64,000 nucleotides of DNA from Theobroma cacao (taxonomy: Eukaryota > Streptophyta > Magnoliopsida > Malvales > Malvaceae): contig NC_030855.1 of assembly GCF_000208745.1 (NCBI RefSeq), positions 6,396,627 to 6,460,626 on the forward strand. The letters run 5' to 3'. Positions 35,517-48,600 of the stretch are shown in pieces. A program made the position numbers and the translations under genes. The first letter of the stretch is position 1, and every line of letters begins with the position of its first letter. Under the pieces are notes generated by a model. It worked only from the letters and a program-made list of their open reading frames with translations, ran no database searches and was not told the origin of the DNA.

Positions 35517-36640
35517 TGTAAAAAGAGAAAAAAAATATTATCCTATTACAAGGTGTCACGTGTCTAAAATTAGTAAATGCAAGAAAATTTTCAAATATGA
35601 ATCACGTGCTGCCATATGTACTAAGGACATCATTAATATAACATATAATTAATTATAAAATAATTAATTTATTAGCTGAATTATCTTAAAGACACATAGT
35701 TGGAAAGATTAAAATTCACTCATTTATCACATACATATCTCCGAAGATAATTTAAAGATAATATTTAAATTGGAATATAAAATTTAATTATTGGTCATCC
35801 TTTATATCTTTAAATAAATCAAGATAATTTATAGATAATATTAAATTTTTAGTAGATTAAAATTTAACAATTGGTCAACTAATTTATCTATAAAAATTAT
35901 GATAATTTGAAGATAAAATAAAAAATTTTGTCATTTAATTTATCTCTAAATAAATTAAGATAATCTAGAGATAAAACTTAAATTCAACCAATCAAAATGC
36001 AAAGGCTCAAAGTTTGGTCAATCAAAATCCAATTGTGAGTTATCATGATTTATCTCTAATTAAATTTAAATAATTTATAGATAATTCAAAAAGACTAAAT
36101 CCTCATGATAGTCTCTTATCTAACATTATAAGTACAGTGCTACTCAAAACTATTTGGGGATTTAGAAATTGAGAAGAAGAAGATTTTTGAAGACTTAAAA
36201 GCTCAAGTCCAGATCATGTTCAAGATCAAGTCTAAGCCTAGACCCTTACAAAAAAAATCTCAAGTCCAAATCATGTTCAAGATCAAGTCCAAATTTAGAC
36301 CCTTGAAGATGAAGCATGCAGAAATTAATTATAGAAACTCCAGAGATTGTAGACTCACACCAAATCTTTGTAATTTGTCTACAAATTTTCAAGTCTAAAT
36401 TTAGAATGCGAAATTTGTGTATACATATGTATCCAAGTCCAAGATCCAACCAAACTTAGAAGTCAAAATCACATTATGCCAAAATCAATTACCTCACACT
36501 CTAAATTACAACCTTTTCTTTCTTCTGAATTATTGGTTGTGCTGAAGTCTCCTGCTAATCACCACTTTTGCTTCACATGCTTCTCAAGTTTCCATTGTCA
36601 ACCACCCAAAAATGGTGCATAAGCATTTGCAATTATTATA
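35517..36640 (+). repeat. Probable 3' LTR of the Tat-type element
   Basis: Begins TGTAAAAAGAG directly after the purine tract GAGGGGACA, the usual Tat arrangement. A TATA-like ATTATAAGTACAGTG at about 36,125 would be its promoter. It carries four or five hairpin units TTATCTCTA...TAGAGATAA (about 35,800-36,085) and a 57-base tandem duplication (36,203-36,310; CAAGTCCA, then ATCATGTTCAAGATCAAGTC). The right edge is not defined, since the 5' LTR is outside the window. Confidence 0.5.
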
Positions 36641-36954
36641 CAAATAAAGGTTGCGAAAACTCCTTCTAGCTTGAATAAGGATGAGCCTCTCTTAAATCAC
36701 CATATAATACTTCAAAATACATACTTTCTCCCATACAATTTGTAATCCTCCTATCCAATCCTCCCTATAGCAAGAAAAAAATTTCCCATGCAAAACAAGT
36801 TTTATATTAAGTTTCGTTTAGCATCATTATTGGTTTAAAAAATTATGATTGAAAGTAATTGTAATCACATTATTTATTTTTGTGATTGAAAACAAATTAA
36901 TAGCAATTGAATTTTTTATTCAAAAAATTTTTTTTTATTTAAAATTTAAAATTT

Positions 36955-37395
36955 TTTTAAAAATTTTAAATTTTTTAAAAAATTTTAAATAAGTTTTTAT
37001 TTTTTATTACATTCAATCAAGCTCTTATATTTTTATTTTAGATCAAATAGACTCTTATAATTAATAGTTGACTAATTATTATTAATCAAAATATCACTTA
37101 TCATTTTTGTGCTCATATAGTGGTGACGTAATGTTGACATGAAATATAAAAAATATCATATAATCATGACATCATAGCATATCAACATGCCACGTCGTCA
37201 TTTATTATAATATATTAGTATATCATGTTAGCATCACATGATATAAAATGATAAATAGTGTTTTGATTAATAATAATTAGTCAACTATTAATTATAAAGA
37301 TTTATTTGATTTAAAATAAAAATATAAAAATTTAATTAAATATAATAAAAAATAAAATTTATTTAAATTTTTAAATAATTTATATATTTTTTTAA
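36955..37395. mobile_element. Fold-back (long inverted repeat) element
   Basis: The arm 36,955-37,108 is repeated in inverse at about 37,246-37,395, sharing TTATAATTAATAGTTGACTA and the following TTATTATTAATCAAAA. The loop of about 135 bases holds GTGGTGACGT and CATGCCACGTCGTCAT, also roughly inverted. No ORF. Looks like a non-autonomous MULE-like or fold-back MITE. Confidence 0.75.
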
Positions 37396-40300
37396 GTATT
37401 ATTCCTATATATTTAATGTTACCTTTGGATCAAATAGAGAATTCCGTGACAATGCAAAACGAGTGTTATATTAGATGTCAAAGACTTCTTACTGTGGAGA
37501 AGTTGTTAAACCTAAGATGTTAGAGTTGCTAGACTTCCAGCTATTAAAATAATATTTTAATGCTTCATGACGATATTCTCATACAAAAATAATATTTAAA
37601 TAAATGTTAGTGGAGCTCTGGAACCGGCGTATGCGGCGCAGTCTTGTTGGGTTGTTAGGACAAAAGTCAACTTGAACAATTGATCTCGTGAACATGTGTA
37701 TCATTTTTATTGGCTAAACATTAAAAAAGTCAATGGACTAACACTAGTTTGAACTTGTAATTTAGTTCATATTTTATTTTTTTTTCTTTTAGAATTTTAT
37801 CGATATCAATAGTATTATACTATTCCTACATGATAAGAAGATGTGGTATGTTAAAAAAAACAGATATACTATATTTCTTTTGTTCTAAATTGAATACTTA
37901 TCATTTCATTTTAATCCATATCTAAATTATATCTATTTTCTTTTTTTTATATAAGGAAAAAGATAAAAAATATTACATCATCTTAGATCATGATATGCCT
38001 AGACTGTCTGCAAATAAATAAGAAACAATACCATGTGGTGGATATTCGAAAATATGTAAACTCAATTCTAGATTTTCTGTATGTGTTGTCATCTAATCGG
38101 CACACTGATTGACTTCACGATATACGTGAAAAATTGTAACATCCTAACTCTGTTGAAGAAGCTCTTTAATCTCTCTAATACTGAGTATTCGGATCTAACA
38201 TAGCAGATTGAGAATAAATTTTTTGTAGAGCTAACATAGAATAACTCTCTTTTCTTTGTCTTCCATTTCATATTATATTGTAATTTTTTTTTACTTTGTG
38301 ATATTAAAAATTGTATACTTTAAATATTTTAAAAAATATTAAAAACACTGAAATTAAAGTATTTTTTAATCTCTATTTAAATAAAAAAATGAATATTCAA
38401 TTTGAAACAGAAGAAGTAATATTTATTTGGTGATATCTTATTGGGCCATTTTATTCATTCATCTTACCATAAGCAATATCTTGAACTTGGTTAATGCTTT
38501 AAACAACAACAAATGGAATAAGATAATTTTTTTTGGTTATAATAAAATTTAGAGATAGAAACATAAAAAAATATAAATAAAAGGTAGACTTTTGCATTTT
38601 TGTTCCTTTTTTACAAAAAAAATTATAATAAAATTTGTTTTACATTTTTAATGGATATAGTAAATGACATGATTAATTAATCATTTCAAGATCTTTGACA
38701 TGAATATGACACGTTTATTATATAGGTTACACAATATGACATAATTGATATGTCTAATTAATAAGTCTTGTAATACTACACAATATAATTAACTTATTTA
38801 AATATGATTAATCTAATTGACATGACACCATTAATTTATTTAGATATGAAAATTTTATATTTTTACTACGAAACTCGAATCGATTTAATTTTATATTTTG
38901 TTAATGGGATCGTGTTTTCAATTAGCATATCTAATTTATAATATTATAACTATTTATTATTTATATATTTATTTATTATATTAAACAATAAATATCAAAT
39001 ATAATAGAATGAGAGCGGACACTTATATAAAAAGTGAAATAAGGGTAATAAAAAAAAACTATTGTACATGATATAAAAAAACTAGAAAAAGTAAGAGAAA
39101 AGGGGAAAAATGGGAGTCACTGAAGCCGTTGTTGTTGGTGCGATTAGGAACCCAACTGCACCTACAACAATGCAGCAAGTATGTCCTAATCACATGATTT
39201 GAGTATTTGCTGAATGACAAATCCACGATTAGGGATGTCAATGGGAATTTTATAATTAGATATCTTGTATTAACGGACCCGATTAAGAAAGACTATGATA
39301 CATTATAATAAATTCAATTGGTAAAATTACTCCTTGTCATAAGTTTGGTTAGGATTCGAGTAATGGTTTTAGAGTATTCAATACCTGAGTCTAATTATAA
39401 ATAATTATTTTTAATATTAAATTTTAGTTATACATATATATTTTATTTATAAATTTTTTATAATTAATGTAACACTTACTAAAATTTATCAAATATTATT
39501 ATAAAAATTATTTTAAACTTTAATATATTTTTATGGACTAAATTTAATTTATTAACTTAATTTTTTATTAAAAATATATATAAAAATTAATTTTAAATTA
39601 TTTTAATGTGATATTACTGTGTGATGCCTAAGATATTGGTATGCAGATTTGATTCACAGTTCAAAATTTTAATTAGGTATTAATAAAATTTAGATATCCT
39701 ATGAAATAATCGAGTTTTAGTTAATGTACTTAAAATATAATAAGTACGACATTCTTAAGTGAGACCCTAGATAAGGTAAAAAGTAAACTATAGTCCACCG
39801 TCATAGGCAACATATCATATCATAGTTAATATAAGGTAAATAAATCCTACAATACCATTTTACAAGAGACAACATCATATTATAATAATTGGAAAAAAAA
39901 TGTATTAAAAATTAAAATGAAACATACACACATTAACTATTTATCTATTGTATACATAGATGAAATATGTGAAAATTAAAATCTTTAATGAAAACTTATT
40001 AGCCTGCATATGTAGGCTTTGTTCACATAAAATAATGATAAAGAAATTCTTGAAAAATGTCAAAAATAAGAAATCTTAAAATTAGGGCCTTCTCATTTTC
40101 TAAAACAGAAAGTTAGAGTATTTGGTTTTTCTTTTAATTTACTTGCATGCAATGTAAGTGATCACAAATGTTAATGTCTTAAAAAAATATTTATAAATGT
40201 AGATTAATATATTTTATAAATGTAAAAAATTGAATAATATTCCATTTCTATACTTTTATTTTTAATAAAAATACTTTATAATAATAATTTAGAAATATGA

Positions 40301-40639
40301 TGAATAAAATTTTTTTAATTAAATAATTTTCAACATTCGTATTTTATATATAGATAAAAAATATAAATAAGAAAACTAATAAAGTCGAAGAAGATATAGA
40401 GAAAGGAGGTCCTCATTGCCAAGGTGCCAAAAACAGCTGACATGTAAGAAAACTATTGGCAGCGCTGACATCGCAAAAGAACGCAAGTCTATTACGACAG
40501 ACTGAGACAACGGATTTATAAACAAGTATTATGATAGTCGAGAGATCTAAAATACCAATAAAAAGTTTTTCTTTACAGACAAAATAAAAAAAAAAAAGAA
40601 CAAAATTAGAAACAAAATAACTCAAATTACTCTCCCCGT
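37396..40639. other. Non-coding AT-rich intergenic region
   Basis: No gene recognised. About 38,640-38,930 has scattered ATGACACG/CGTGT-like phrases also seen at 60,290-60,560, possibly scraps of one hAT-like non-autonomous element. At 39,110 a 31-codon ORF (MGVTEAVVVGAIRNP) stands out from its AT-rich surroundings but has no support. Bases 40,380-40,639 are presumably the promoter of the pyrophosphatase gene. Confidence 0.5.
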
Positions 40640-40777
40640 GAAAATCCATCCGTTTCTCTCTCTCTAAAAGTCTGCAAAATTTCGCAGAGACGAAGAGAGA
40701 GAGAGAGAGAGAGTGTAAAAGCTTTTCTTTTTCCCGTTAATGGCGGTTACTCAGTTTCGCTGCGGCCATTGAAAACG
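40640..40777 (+). other. AVP2: Probable first (5' UTR) exon of the pyrophosphatase gene
   Basis: A CT-rich then GA-rich leader (TCTCTCTCTC at 40,655, (GA)n at 40,694-40,712) ends at a good splice donor CGG/GTATGT-type site (exon to 40,777). The next acceptor TTTATGCAG is at 42,382. It carries a 10-codon upstream ORF. The transcription start is not visible; 40,640 is approximate. Confidence 0.6.
40740..40772 (+). CDS. Short upstream ORF in the pyrophosphatase leader
   Basis: ATGGCGGTTAC opens a 10-codon frame (MAVTQFRCGH) ended by TGA at 40,770, five bases before the predicted splice donor. The start context TTAATGG is good (G at +4, A at -3). Such uORFs often dampen translation of the main frame. 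Function is not demonstrated. Confidence 0.45.
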   Translation: MAVTQFRCGH

Positions 40778-42382
40778 GTATGTGTAATTTTCGTTCTAAC
40801 TGTTTTTTTTTTAGATCTAATTGATTTTAATGAGGATCAAATCATGCAACACTCTGAATCTAGGGTTTTGGCTTTAGATCTTATGTTCTTATTTTTTGTT
40901 ATCGGATGTTCATTCGTTTTCCGTCGTTTTGTGATGAAATGTCGGGTATCAGAATTGTTTGGAGACCTGAGAAAATTGAAAATCTGGGGGTTAGTTTAAT
41001 CGGCTTATCTTTTTGCTTTTATTGATTGCCGTTTTTGCTATCATATTTTAAATTGTAATAGTCATTGTAATGCACTGAGGTGCGAAAATGGGAAGAAAAC
41101 TGAAAAAGTAGGAGAGAAAAGTATCATGATTCATGAATGCTGAACTGAAATTATTGTATCCTGAGTTGAATTAGTATTGTTATTGTTGTTATTGTTCTTT
41201 AGTCTTGTGGTATGCTAAAATGAAACAAATATTGTTCTATTCTTGCAAACGGTTGGGTTGAAAAAATGCAAATTCTAATTTACTTTTGGCCAACCATTAG
41301 CTTCAAATGGCCTTTCTGCAACGTCTTACACTTTTATTGGAGATCTTTAGTTAATGCAATCAAGGACAGTGAGACAGTGGTTAGTTGGAGATCAAATAAC
41401 GTTTTGGTGATTCTAATCTTGTAGGAAGATGTTACAATATTTTAGGATGAGGCTTTGCTTGTAGGAATGAAGGAATGGGGTAAGGGCTAAAAAATTTTTA
41501 ATCTAATGGATCGGTTTTATTACCACCTTCCAACTTTGTAGCTTAACCACTGGATTGATACTTTTTTTTTTCTTTCCATCCTTCCAACCAAGAATATCTT
41601 GATTCATATTTTAGGTGATTTGTTGATGTAATAATTTGATTTTTTTTGAAATATTTTCTAATTAAATATTAATTTCAGTAGAACAGGTGAGTCTTTTCTT
41701 TCTTCTTTCCAGGTCTTTTAGACTATGTAATTATTTTCTTTCCTTATTTCTGGGTTTGGAAATTTATTTTTATTTATAGATAGTCATAAGTAGGGTCTTT
41801 TGCTGCTTAATATTGAGTATGAGCAAAGAGAGCATAACAACAATGTTTGATTTTCTTCTGAGCAGTGTAGAGTACTTGCAATGTCACATTGTGTAGGTCT
41901 AGGGACCCATTCCTTTATATTTCTTTCCAAAACAAGGAACTGTATTGAGCTACACCCCCTGCATGTCCAAAAAGAAAAAAAGAAGAAAGAAAGAGAAGAA
42001 GTAGAAGGTATACCCTCCCTCCCCCACGTGCATGAGGCACCTAATGTTTTTGCTCGTGTTTTACATCTTGACTTTTCTAGGAATAAAAATATAAAATTAA
42101 TAAGGATTTTTTCTTGTTAATCTTTGTATTTATTTGCTATCACCATATGCAAGGACTTGACTGTTAAGTAGTTGGCAATGTTGTGAATTGAGACCTTTTT
42201 TTTTTTTAATCTATTTGCCTAAAAGTGGATTATTCACTAGGGAGATGTTGAATTTACTTCATCAAAATGTTGGAGTTTGTCTTTGGTGTTGAGTTTACCT
42301 ATCTCCAAATGTTGGTATTTGTGTTTGCTTTCTTTTTTTATTAAAATTTCACCGATAAATGTTTTCTTTGACCTTTATGCAG

Positions 42383-42659
42383 GAAAATCAATTAACGTGG
42401 AAAAATCCTTGGACTGGAGTTTGTTTTACTGGATCTAGAATTCTGAAGGAAAAGCAAGATTAAAAGTTATTGAATGTAGAATAGAGCAGTTGTTATTGAA
42501 AAACTTGATTATTCTGTAACATCTCAGGTGAAATTATAGATTTTCATTGGACAAATTAAATCACTCAAAATTCAGCGACCAAGTTCAGGGGGTGATTTGC
42601 CCCAAACTGGGGAGTACAACTCTTTTCCTGTTGCTCGGAGGGTGAATTCTGCCGGCACC
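42383..42659 (+). other. AVP2: Second 5' UTR part preceding the pyrophosphatase ATG
   Basis: Follows the acceptor TTTATGCAG. An in-frame TAG at 42,537 precedes the ATG at 42,660 with no in-frame ATG between, which fixes the start codon. It also holds a minimal ATG-TAG at about 42,474. Confidence 0.6.
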
Positions 42660-45600
42660 ATGATGATGGGAGATGATGTTGAGAATGGTAATTTGGGGCT
42701 TTATCAAGATAGGCCAAGGACTTTTCCTAACATGCGTAGTAAACCTTATACTCCCTTGGTAAGGACCTTATGTTTTTCTCAGTTTGTAGTTTGTTATATG
42801 TGGAGGAGTATGCATTTCGAGTTTTTGGCTATGATGTTTTTATTTTCTTTTCATTTCCCCTTTTTGTTGTAGTAATTCATTTTGATCCTGCATTTGTTGT
42901 GACCTATACTTGGTTTAACTATTTTAGGAAGATAGGGAATTAGCTTAGCATGAATTTATGATGTCAAGTGTCTTATTAGCCAATGTTAGTCATCATTTTG
43001 CTCATTGCCAACATGCAGTGGCATTGGAATTATTGAATATTGCCATGTATGAAGTGTGTTTTCGTTATATATTGTCAGTGAGCTGAGAGATTTGATTATA
43101 AAACTATACACCTATCAGCACTTGTTTGAAGGCTTCCTTGGTGAAAACGCTCATTCTAGTATTTCTTTTTAAGCTCAATTGGTATTTCAAATACATGTTA
43201 TGATCTCCGTAAAATTACATCCTGGTTCTTATGGTCATATTGCTTGCTTTCAATTGCAACTAAGATCCTTGATCATTATTTTGTGCTTATCTGTGCATCA
43301 ACCTTTTGCTATTTCTGGTGTTATGGCATTTGATATAAGGTGTCATTACCAAGTTGTGGTGTTCTGGAATTTGACATGATAGGAAAACATCCATGCTTAC
43401 AGTTTTTTGGGCTTAGCATCTGAAAATGGAAAAGAAGTTTAGCATGAGCTTCACAGAGACTGCTGAATTGATGTGAATGGCAGTTTGGCTAGCATTGGCA
43501 GAGTTAAACAGACAAGTTACTAAAAATGTGTAGCTGAATATTTTCTTCAGAAAAATAACCAATGATGCAGGCCCAATAGCTGGGATTTTATGGAGAATCA
43601 TGTTTTATCTTTTCATTGCTATTTTTTTGGCTGTCTATGCATAATTTTAGTTTCTCTCTCTCTCCCCTGGCTTTTGGGATGCACTTTTTCCCCTCATTGT
43701 GCTTACTTTAATTGACTATTTCTCTATGCAGATTTTTCGAGTTCTCATGGGAATAAATGTTCGTGTTCTTGTTATACTTCTCCTTTTGGGCTTTGGATTT
43801 GTCTTTTACGTTGGAGCAAGTACTTCTCCAATCATTGTTTTTGTCTTCTCAGTTTGCATCGTCAGCTTCCTTTTGTCAATATATCTTACAAAGTGGGTGC
43901 TTTCAAAGGATGAAGGGCCTCCAGAGATGTCTCAGGTAAATTTCTCTAGAAAAAAAACTTTCTGTCATAATATTAAACTCTCTTTCATGCTCCTGGAATA
44001 ATTCTAATAAATGCTTCTCTAGTGAAATTTGCTAATTTTTTTTATTAATTTACACCTTTTTATCCCTGTCTTCAACTTGTGGGTATTTAAATTTATATTT
44101 TTATGGAGACATATATTTTAATATTGACTCTCTCTTTTCAAATTACTCTTCAAATTTTCAACCAAATATGATGACAGTGAGCATATGATATCATTGAATG
44201 TACTGCATCATTAACATACTTAGTTTGGTTTCAGAAAGAAAGAAATGGACAACATGCTTGTGTATTTGGACATCGTGATATTTGCCAATGTACAAAATGT
44301 TTGGTTTGTTGATATCAAATAAAGCACGGCTTTGTTTTCCTGGCTGGAGTAGCTTTTAAGATGGATCTAAGTTTGAATAAAGTTAGAGGACTGATGTGCT
44401 GGATGGAGCAAGTATCATATGTTAAGATTTTAGTTAATTTATTTATGATATTTATGTGGCTTACATTTACTGGCCCGGTAATTATGAATATGATGTGTTA
44501 TGCTTGGTATGTGGTTTAAATCTAGCTAGCATTTGAAGTGCACTATTTTTGCAGAACATAGCTGTTTGGGAGTTAAATAACTGAATGTGAAGAGGGAAGA
44601 TGGTTATGCAAAACCAAAGCTTTCTGCTCAAATCAGTTATAAAAATATTATATTGGAGATTTTAGTAACAAGTGCTTAATTTAACTGCATGCTTTGTTAT
44701 TTGTTATATTATTTTTTGATATTTATACCATCATAAATGAATTAATTTTCAATGTTTCTCCAAATTTGAATGAATTTTATGCCTAAGAATGTATTTGCAA
44801 CTGTTTAATTAGAAATTTTTTTGTCAATGCCTGTTAAATTTGTTACAGGTTTTATTTAAATCGATAATATGTAATGAATGCTAGAGTTTGATATAAGGCT
44901 TGATCAGAAACATTAAACTATAGCCTGCATAACCTGAATTATACAAATAATTTTTTACAATGTTGTTGTACTTAGCATCCATAGAATGAGAATATCTTGG
45001 CTTTATTCACTGTCTGAATTTGGAATAGAAGGACATTTCAAAAGCTAAGAATACCATGTTTTCACACTGCTTTGTCAGATATTACATATTTTGTTCAAAG
45101 GAGAGTAGGCTCCCCTTATTGTTTATCATCTTCTTGTTAACCCTTAAAATGCAACTAAGAACTGGAACTATTATTTGTTAGCAACCTCCTCATAAACTTG
45201 TACTGAGCTTATCATTTTTGCTTCCTAGATATCAGATGCTATACGTGATGGAGCGGAAGGATTCTTCAGGACTCAGTATGGTACTATCTCCAAGATGGCA
45301 TTGTTGCTAGCGCTAGTGATTCTTAGCATTTATTTGTTTCGTAGTACAACTCCTCAACAAGAATCTTCAGGCCTAGGAAGGTGATATATATGAGCATTAC
45401 ATAAAGCCACATTCCACTTCTTTACCCTAGTGATAAATTTGTTTATTCTTTTACTTGCTTCTACAGGGCAACATCTGCATATATCACTGTTGCTGCATTT
45501 CTTCTGGGTGCTCTATGTTCAGGTGTTGCTGGTTATGTTGGGATGTGGGTATCAGTTCGTGCAAATGTCCGAGTCTCCAGTGCGGCAAGACGGTCTGCAA

Positions 45601-48600
45601 GAGAGGCATTGCAGGTTGTATCCTCTTAAATTTCATCTTATTCTGAATGCTTTTAGATTGAATATTAAGTTGCGAACATAACATGCAGATAGCTGTCCGT
45701 GCTGGTGGTTTTTCTGCCTTGGTGGTGGTTGGTATGGCTGTGATTGGTATAGCCATCCTTTATGCAACATTTTATGTGTGGTTGGGGGTGGATTCACCTG
45801 GTTCAATGAAGGTTACAGATTGTATGTAACTTATTTCCTCATTCCTTTAATTTATTTGTTACAATGCATTTTGTGCCGATGGATCTTCCTAGTACATGGT
45901 TCTTCCTTTGTCCTACATACATTGGTATATTGCAAACATTTTGAGATTTCTTGAATGTTTGTCTTCTTGAGGTGGAATGTTGATAGAGTGCATAAGCATG
46001 ATTCTGTTGGCTCTGTTTTTTCCATATTGATGAAAGTAGATAGTGGTTAGTTCTCTGGGGCATCTAAGAGAAGTCATTGTCTTATAATTCATAAAGAGTT
46101 GGGTTTAGACAGCTAAGAGTTGTTCTAGTTGTATTAGTTGATGACTTTGTGTATGGACTTCTTTCTAGTAGTTGTTTACTTCCTTCCATTTTCCTAATGA
46201 ATGAAGAGAATAGTAAAGATGAACATTGTATGATTTACTAACAAATCTATGATGAATGGTGGCAGGACATTCCTTAGACTTAGAATAAGTTTTTATTTTT
46301 TTTTTCTATAAGTAGTTAATGCTTTTGATGATATAACAGTACTAATTCATTGCTGTGATGCAGAAGAGTACTGTATTCTTGCCAAAGTTAATGACTTGAA
46401 TAACTTTTTTGTGGTTGATTTTGGGATTGAGCGTCTGTGGAACCTAGTGATTCAATGTTTCTCTTGATTTAATTATACTAAATATGTATATTTTGGAAAA
46501 ATCCATCTCAGATGTTTGTTTTGAATTCTATTTATCTTATGTATGATATTATTGTGTGTTGGTAACATAGTATTATTGATTCTTGACATATTGTTCCAAA
46601 CATTTATTTTGATCTTTGCTTTCTGCTTCTGGATTGCTGTATTTGTTTCTTAAGATGGTTTATATTGGCTAAGGTTGTCTGAAATGGTGAACTACTATTT
46701 TGATTTAGACAATTCTAGTGCCATCTTGGCTTGCAATGCTGAAGTAATCTGTGTGTTTGTGTGCATCTGTGTATGTACTTCGGGTTGTATACATGCATGG
46801 CTGAGATTTGAACATTGGCTGTTTGCCTCTATGTTCACTGCTAGCTAGTATTATCATGTGTTTCCGAATCATTGGTACTTGTGATGCCTTGGTTGATTTC
46901 GTTTATTTTCTTTCAGTGCCTCTTCTTCTCGTGGGATATGGTTTTGGAGCTTCATTTGTTGCCCTGTTTGCTCAGTTGGGTGGTGGAATATATACAAAAG
47001 CAGCTGATGTCGGGGCAGATCTTGTTGGAAAAGTAGAACAAGGGATACCTGAAGATGATCCTAGAAACCCAGCTGTAATTGCAGATTTGGTACTTCAATT
47101 TTCAATTTCATTGAGTTTTTTCTTTGAGCCAATGCTTTAGAAATAGCTAATCATTTGGAGTCCAAAGTTAGATTTTTTTTCCTCCCTCATATTATTTGAT
47201 TGGTTTAGTTTTGAGTTGAAAAAATGAGTATGTAAAGCTTGTGCATATTTCATGTAAATTTCCTGTTTTATATGATAAAAAGTTTTCTTCAGTTATGCAC
47301 TGGATTGAAGGTTTATGGTTGTTGTAGTAGTTGACTTTAGTGGTGTGCATTGAATGGAATATTTTGAAGCTGTATTTTGAAAGGAATTGTGATTTTGCTA
47401 AAGATTTAATTATAATAGCACAATTGTTTGCAAGTTAGAGAGGAGTACATTTATACTGGACCTTGCTTGTGAGTATTAAAGCCTTTCTAAGATACAAAAT
47501 AAACATGTATTTGACAGAAAGTGGAAAGTTTTTTATTTTAATTTTGTTTTGAAGTTTATAATGCTTGACCATAGAGAACTTGAATCCCCTAGTTTTAAAG
47601 AAAGTGAAGTAATTCATATGAAAATTGTGTTAAGAAAATTATTGGTAAATTGGAGTTCAATGAAGAAGGTGGGTTGAAAATATGTACTGCAAAAGAATAT
47701 TGGTAGTAATGTGGTTAAATTTACTACAATAATGCTTCTGCTTTATCTTTACTTTTAGTATTTTAGTTTCTTACACTTTATCTTGGCAATCATATTTGGT
47801 ACTTGAGTACTTTCTTCTTGCATTGAAGGTTGGAGATAATGTTGGTGATTGTGCTGCTCGAGGTGCAGATCTTTTCGAAAGCATTGCAGCGGAGATAATT
47901 AGTGCCATGATACTTGGTGGAACAATGGCTAAGCGCTGTAAAATTGAAGGCAAGTGCAAGTTCCCACTGATTATTGATGTCATTGTATTATTTTTATACT
48001 GCTCATGTTGTGAAATTTCCTATTTTTTAACTATGACAACTGCAAATGGTAGAATTTGGCTGTTTAAACCTAACCAAGATGAATGTTTAGACCTCATCAG
48101 ACCGGTACAAGGAAATTGGAATCTGCCCTTCGGTGAGATAAAGAGAGATTTTGTTGCATCCTATCTTTTTGTTTTGTTAGCGTGGTGATGTGAGGTTAGG
48201 GCTGTAAAGGTGCATAGCCAGTGTTATTTGGCGGTTACTTAATGGATAAGAGAAATAAATTAAAATATGCCTCTAACTAGAAGCAATCAGGCATCTCCTG
48301 TCTTTGTTGCTAACAGTTTCTTGACAGCTGCAGTTTTCAAACCAACCTTATCACAAAGCAGGTCTGCAGAAGTATGCATTGCTATGGTGCTAGTTATATA
48401 AGGGTTTCATTCCTGCAGCAATCTAAACTATAGACAGCATGGCAAACATTTCTTATTCAGTTAGAAGTTTGGTTCTTTGTTTCAGTTTATATTTGCTTTG
48501 GCTTTGGCTGTGGCATATTCTTTATGTTGAATTGGTTCTCAATTTTTTCAGTATGGCCTCATCTTTGATATTTATGCAGACCCATCTGGCTTTATCCTGT

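Noticed and set aside
39110..39205. 31-codon ORF MGVTEAVVVGAIRNP...
   Set aside because: Less AT-rich than its surroundings, but too short, with no splice sites or family to support a gene; noted only.
42597..42659. Upstream extension of the pyrophosphatase frame
   Set aside because: It would need a TTG start; an in-frame stop lies at 42,537 and the first ATG is 42,660, which matches the family N-terminus.
43413..43601. Minus-strand ORF in the pyrophosphatase gene, and similar ones in its other introns (41,881-42,120; 49,413-49,727)
   Set aside because: Intronic or antisense to exons, no recognisable content.
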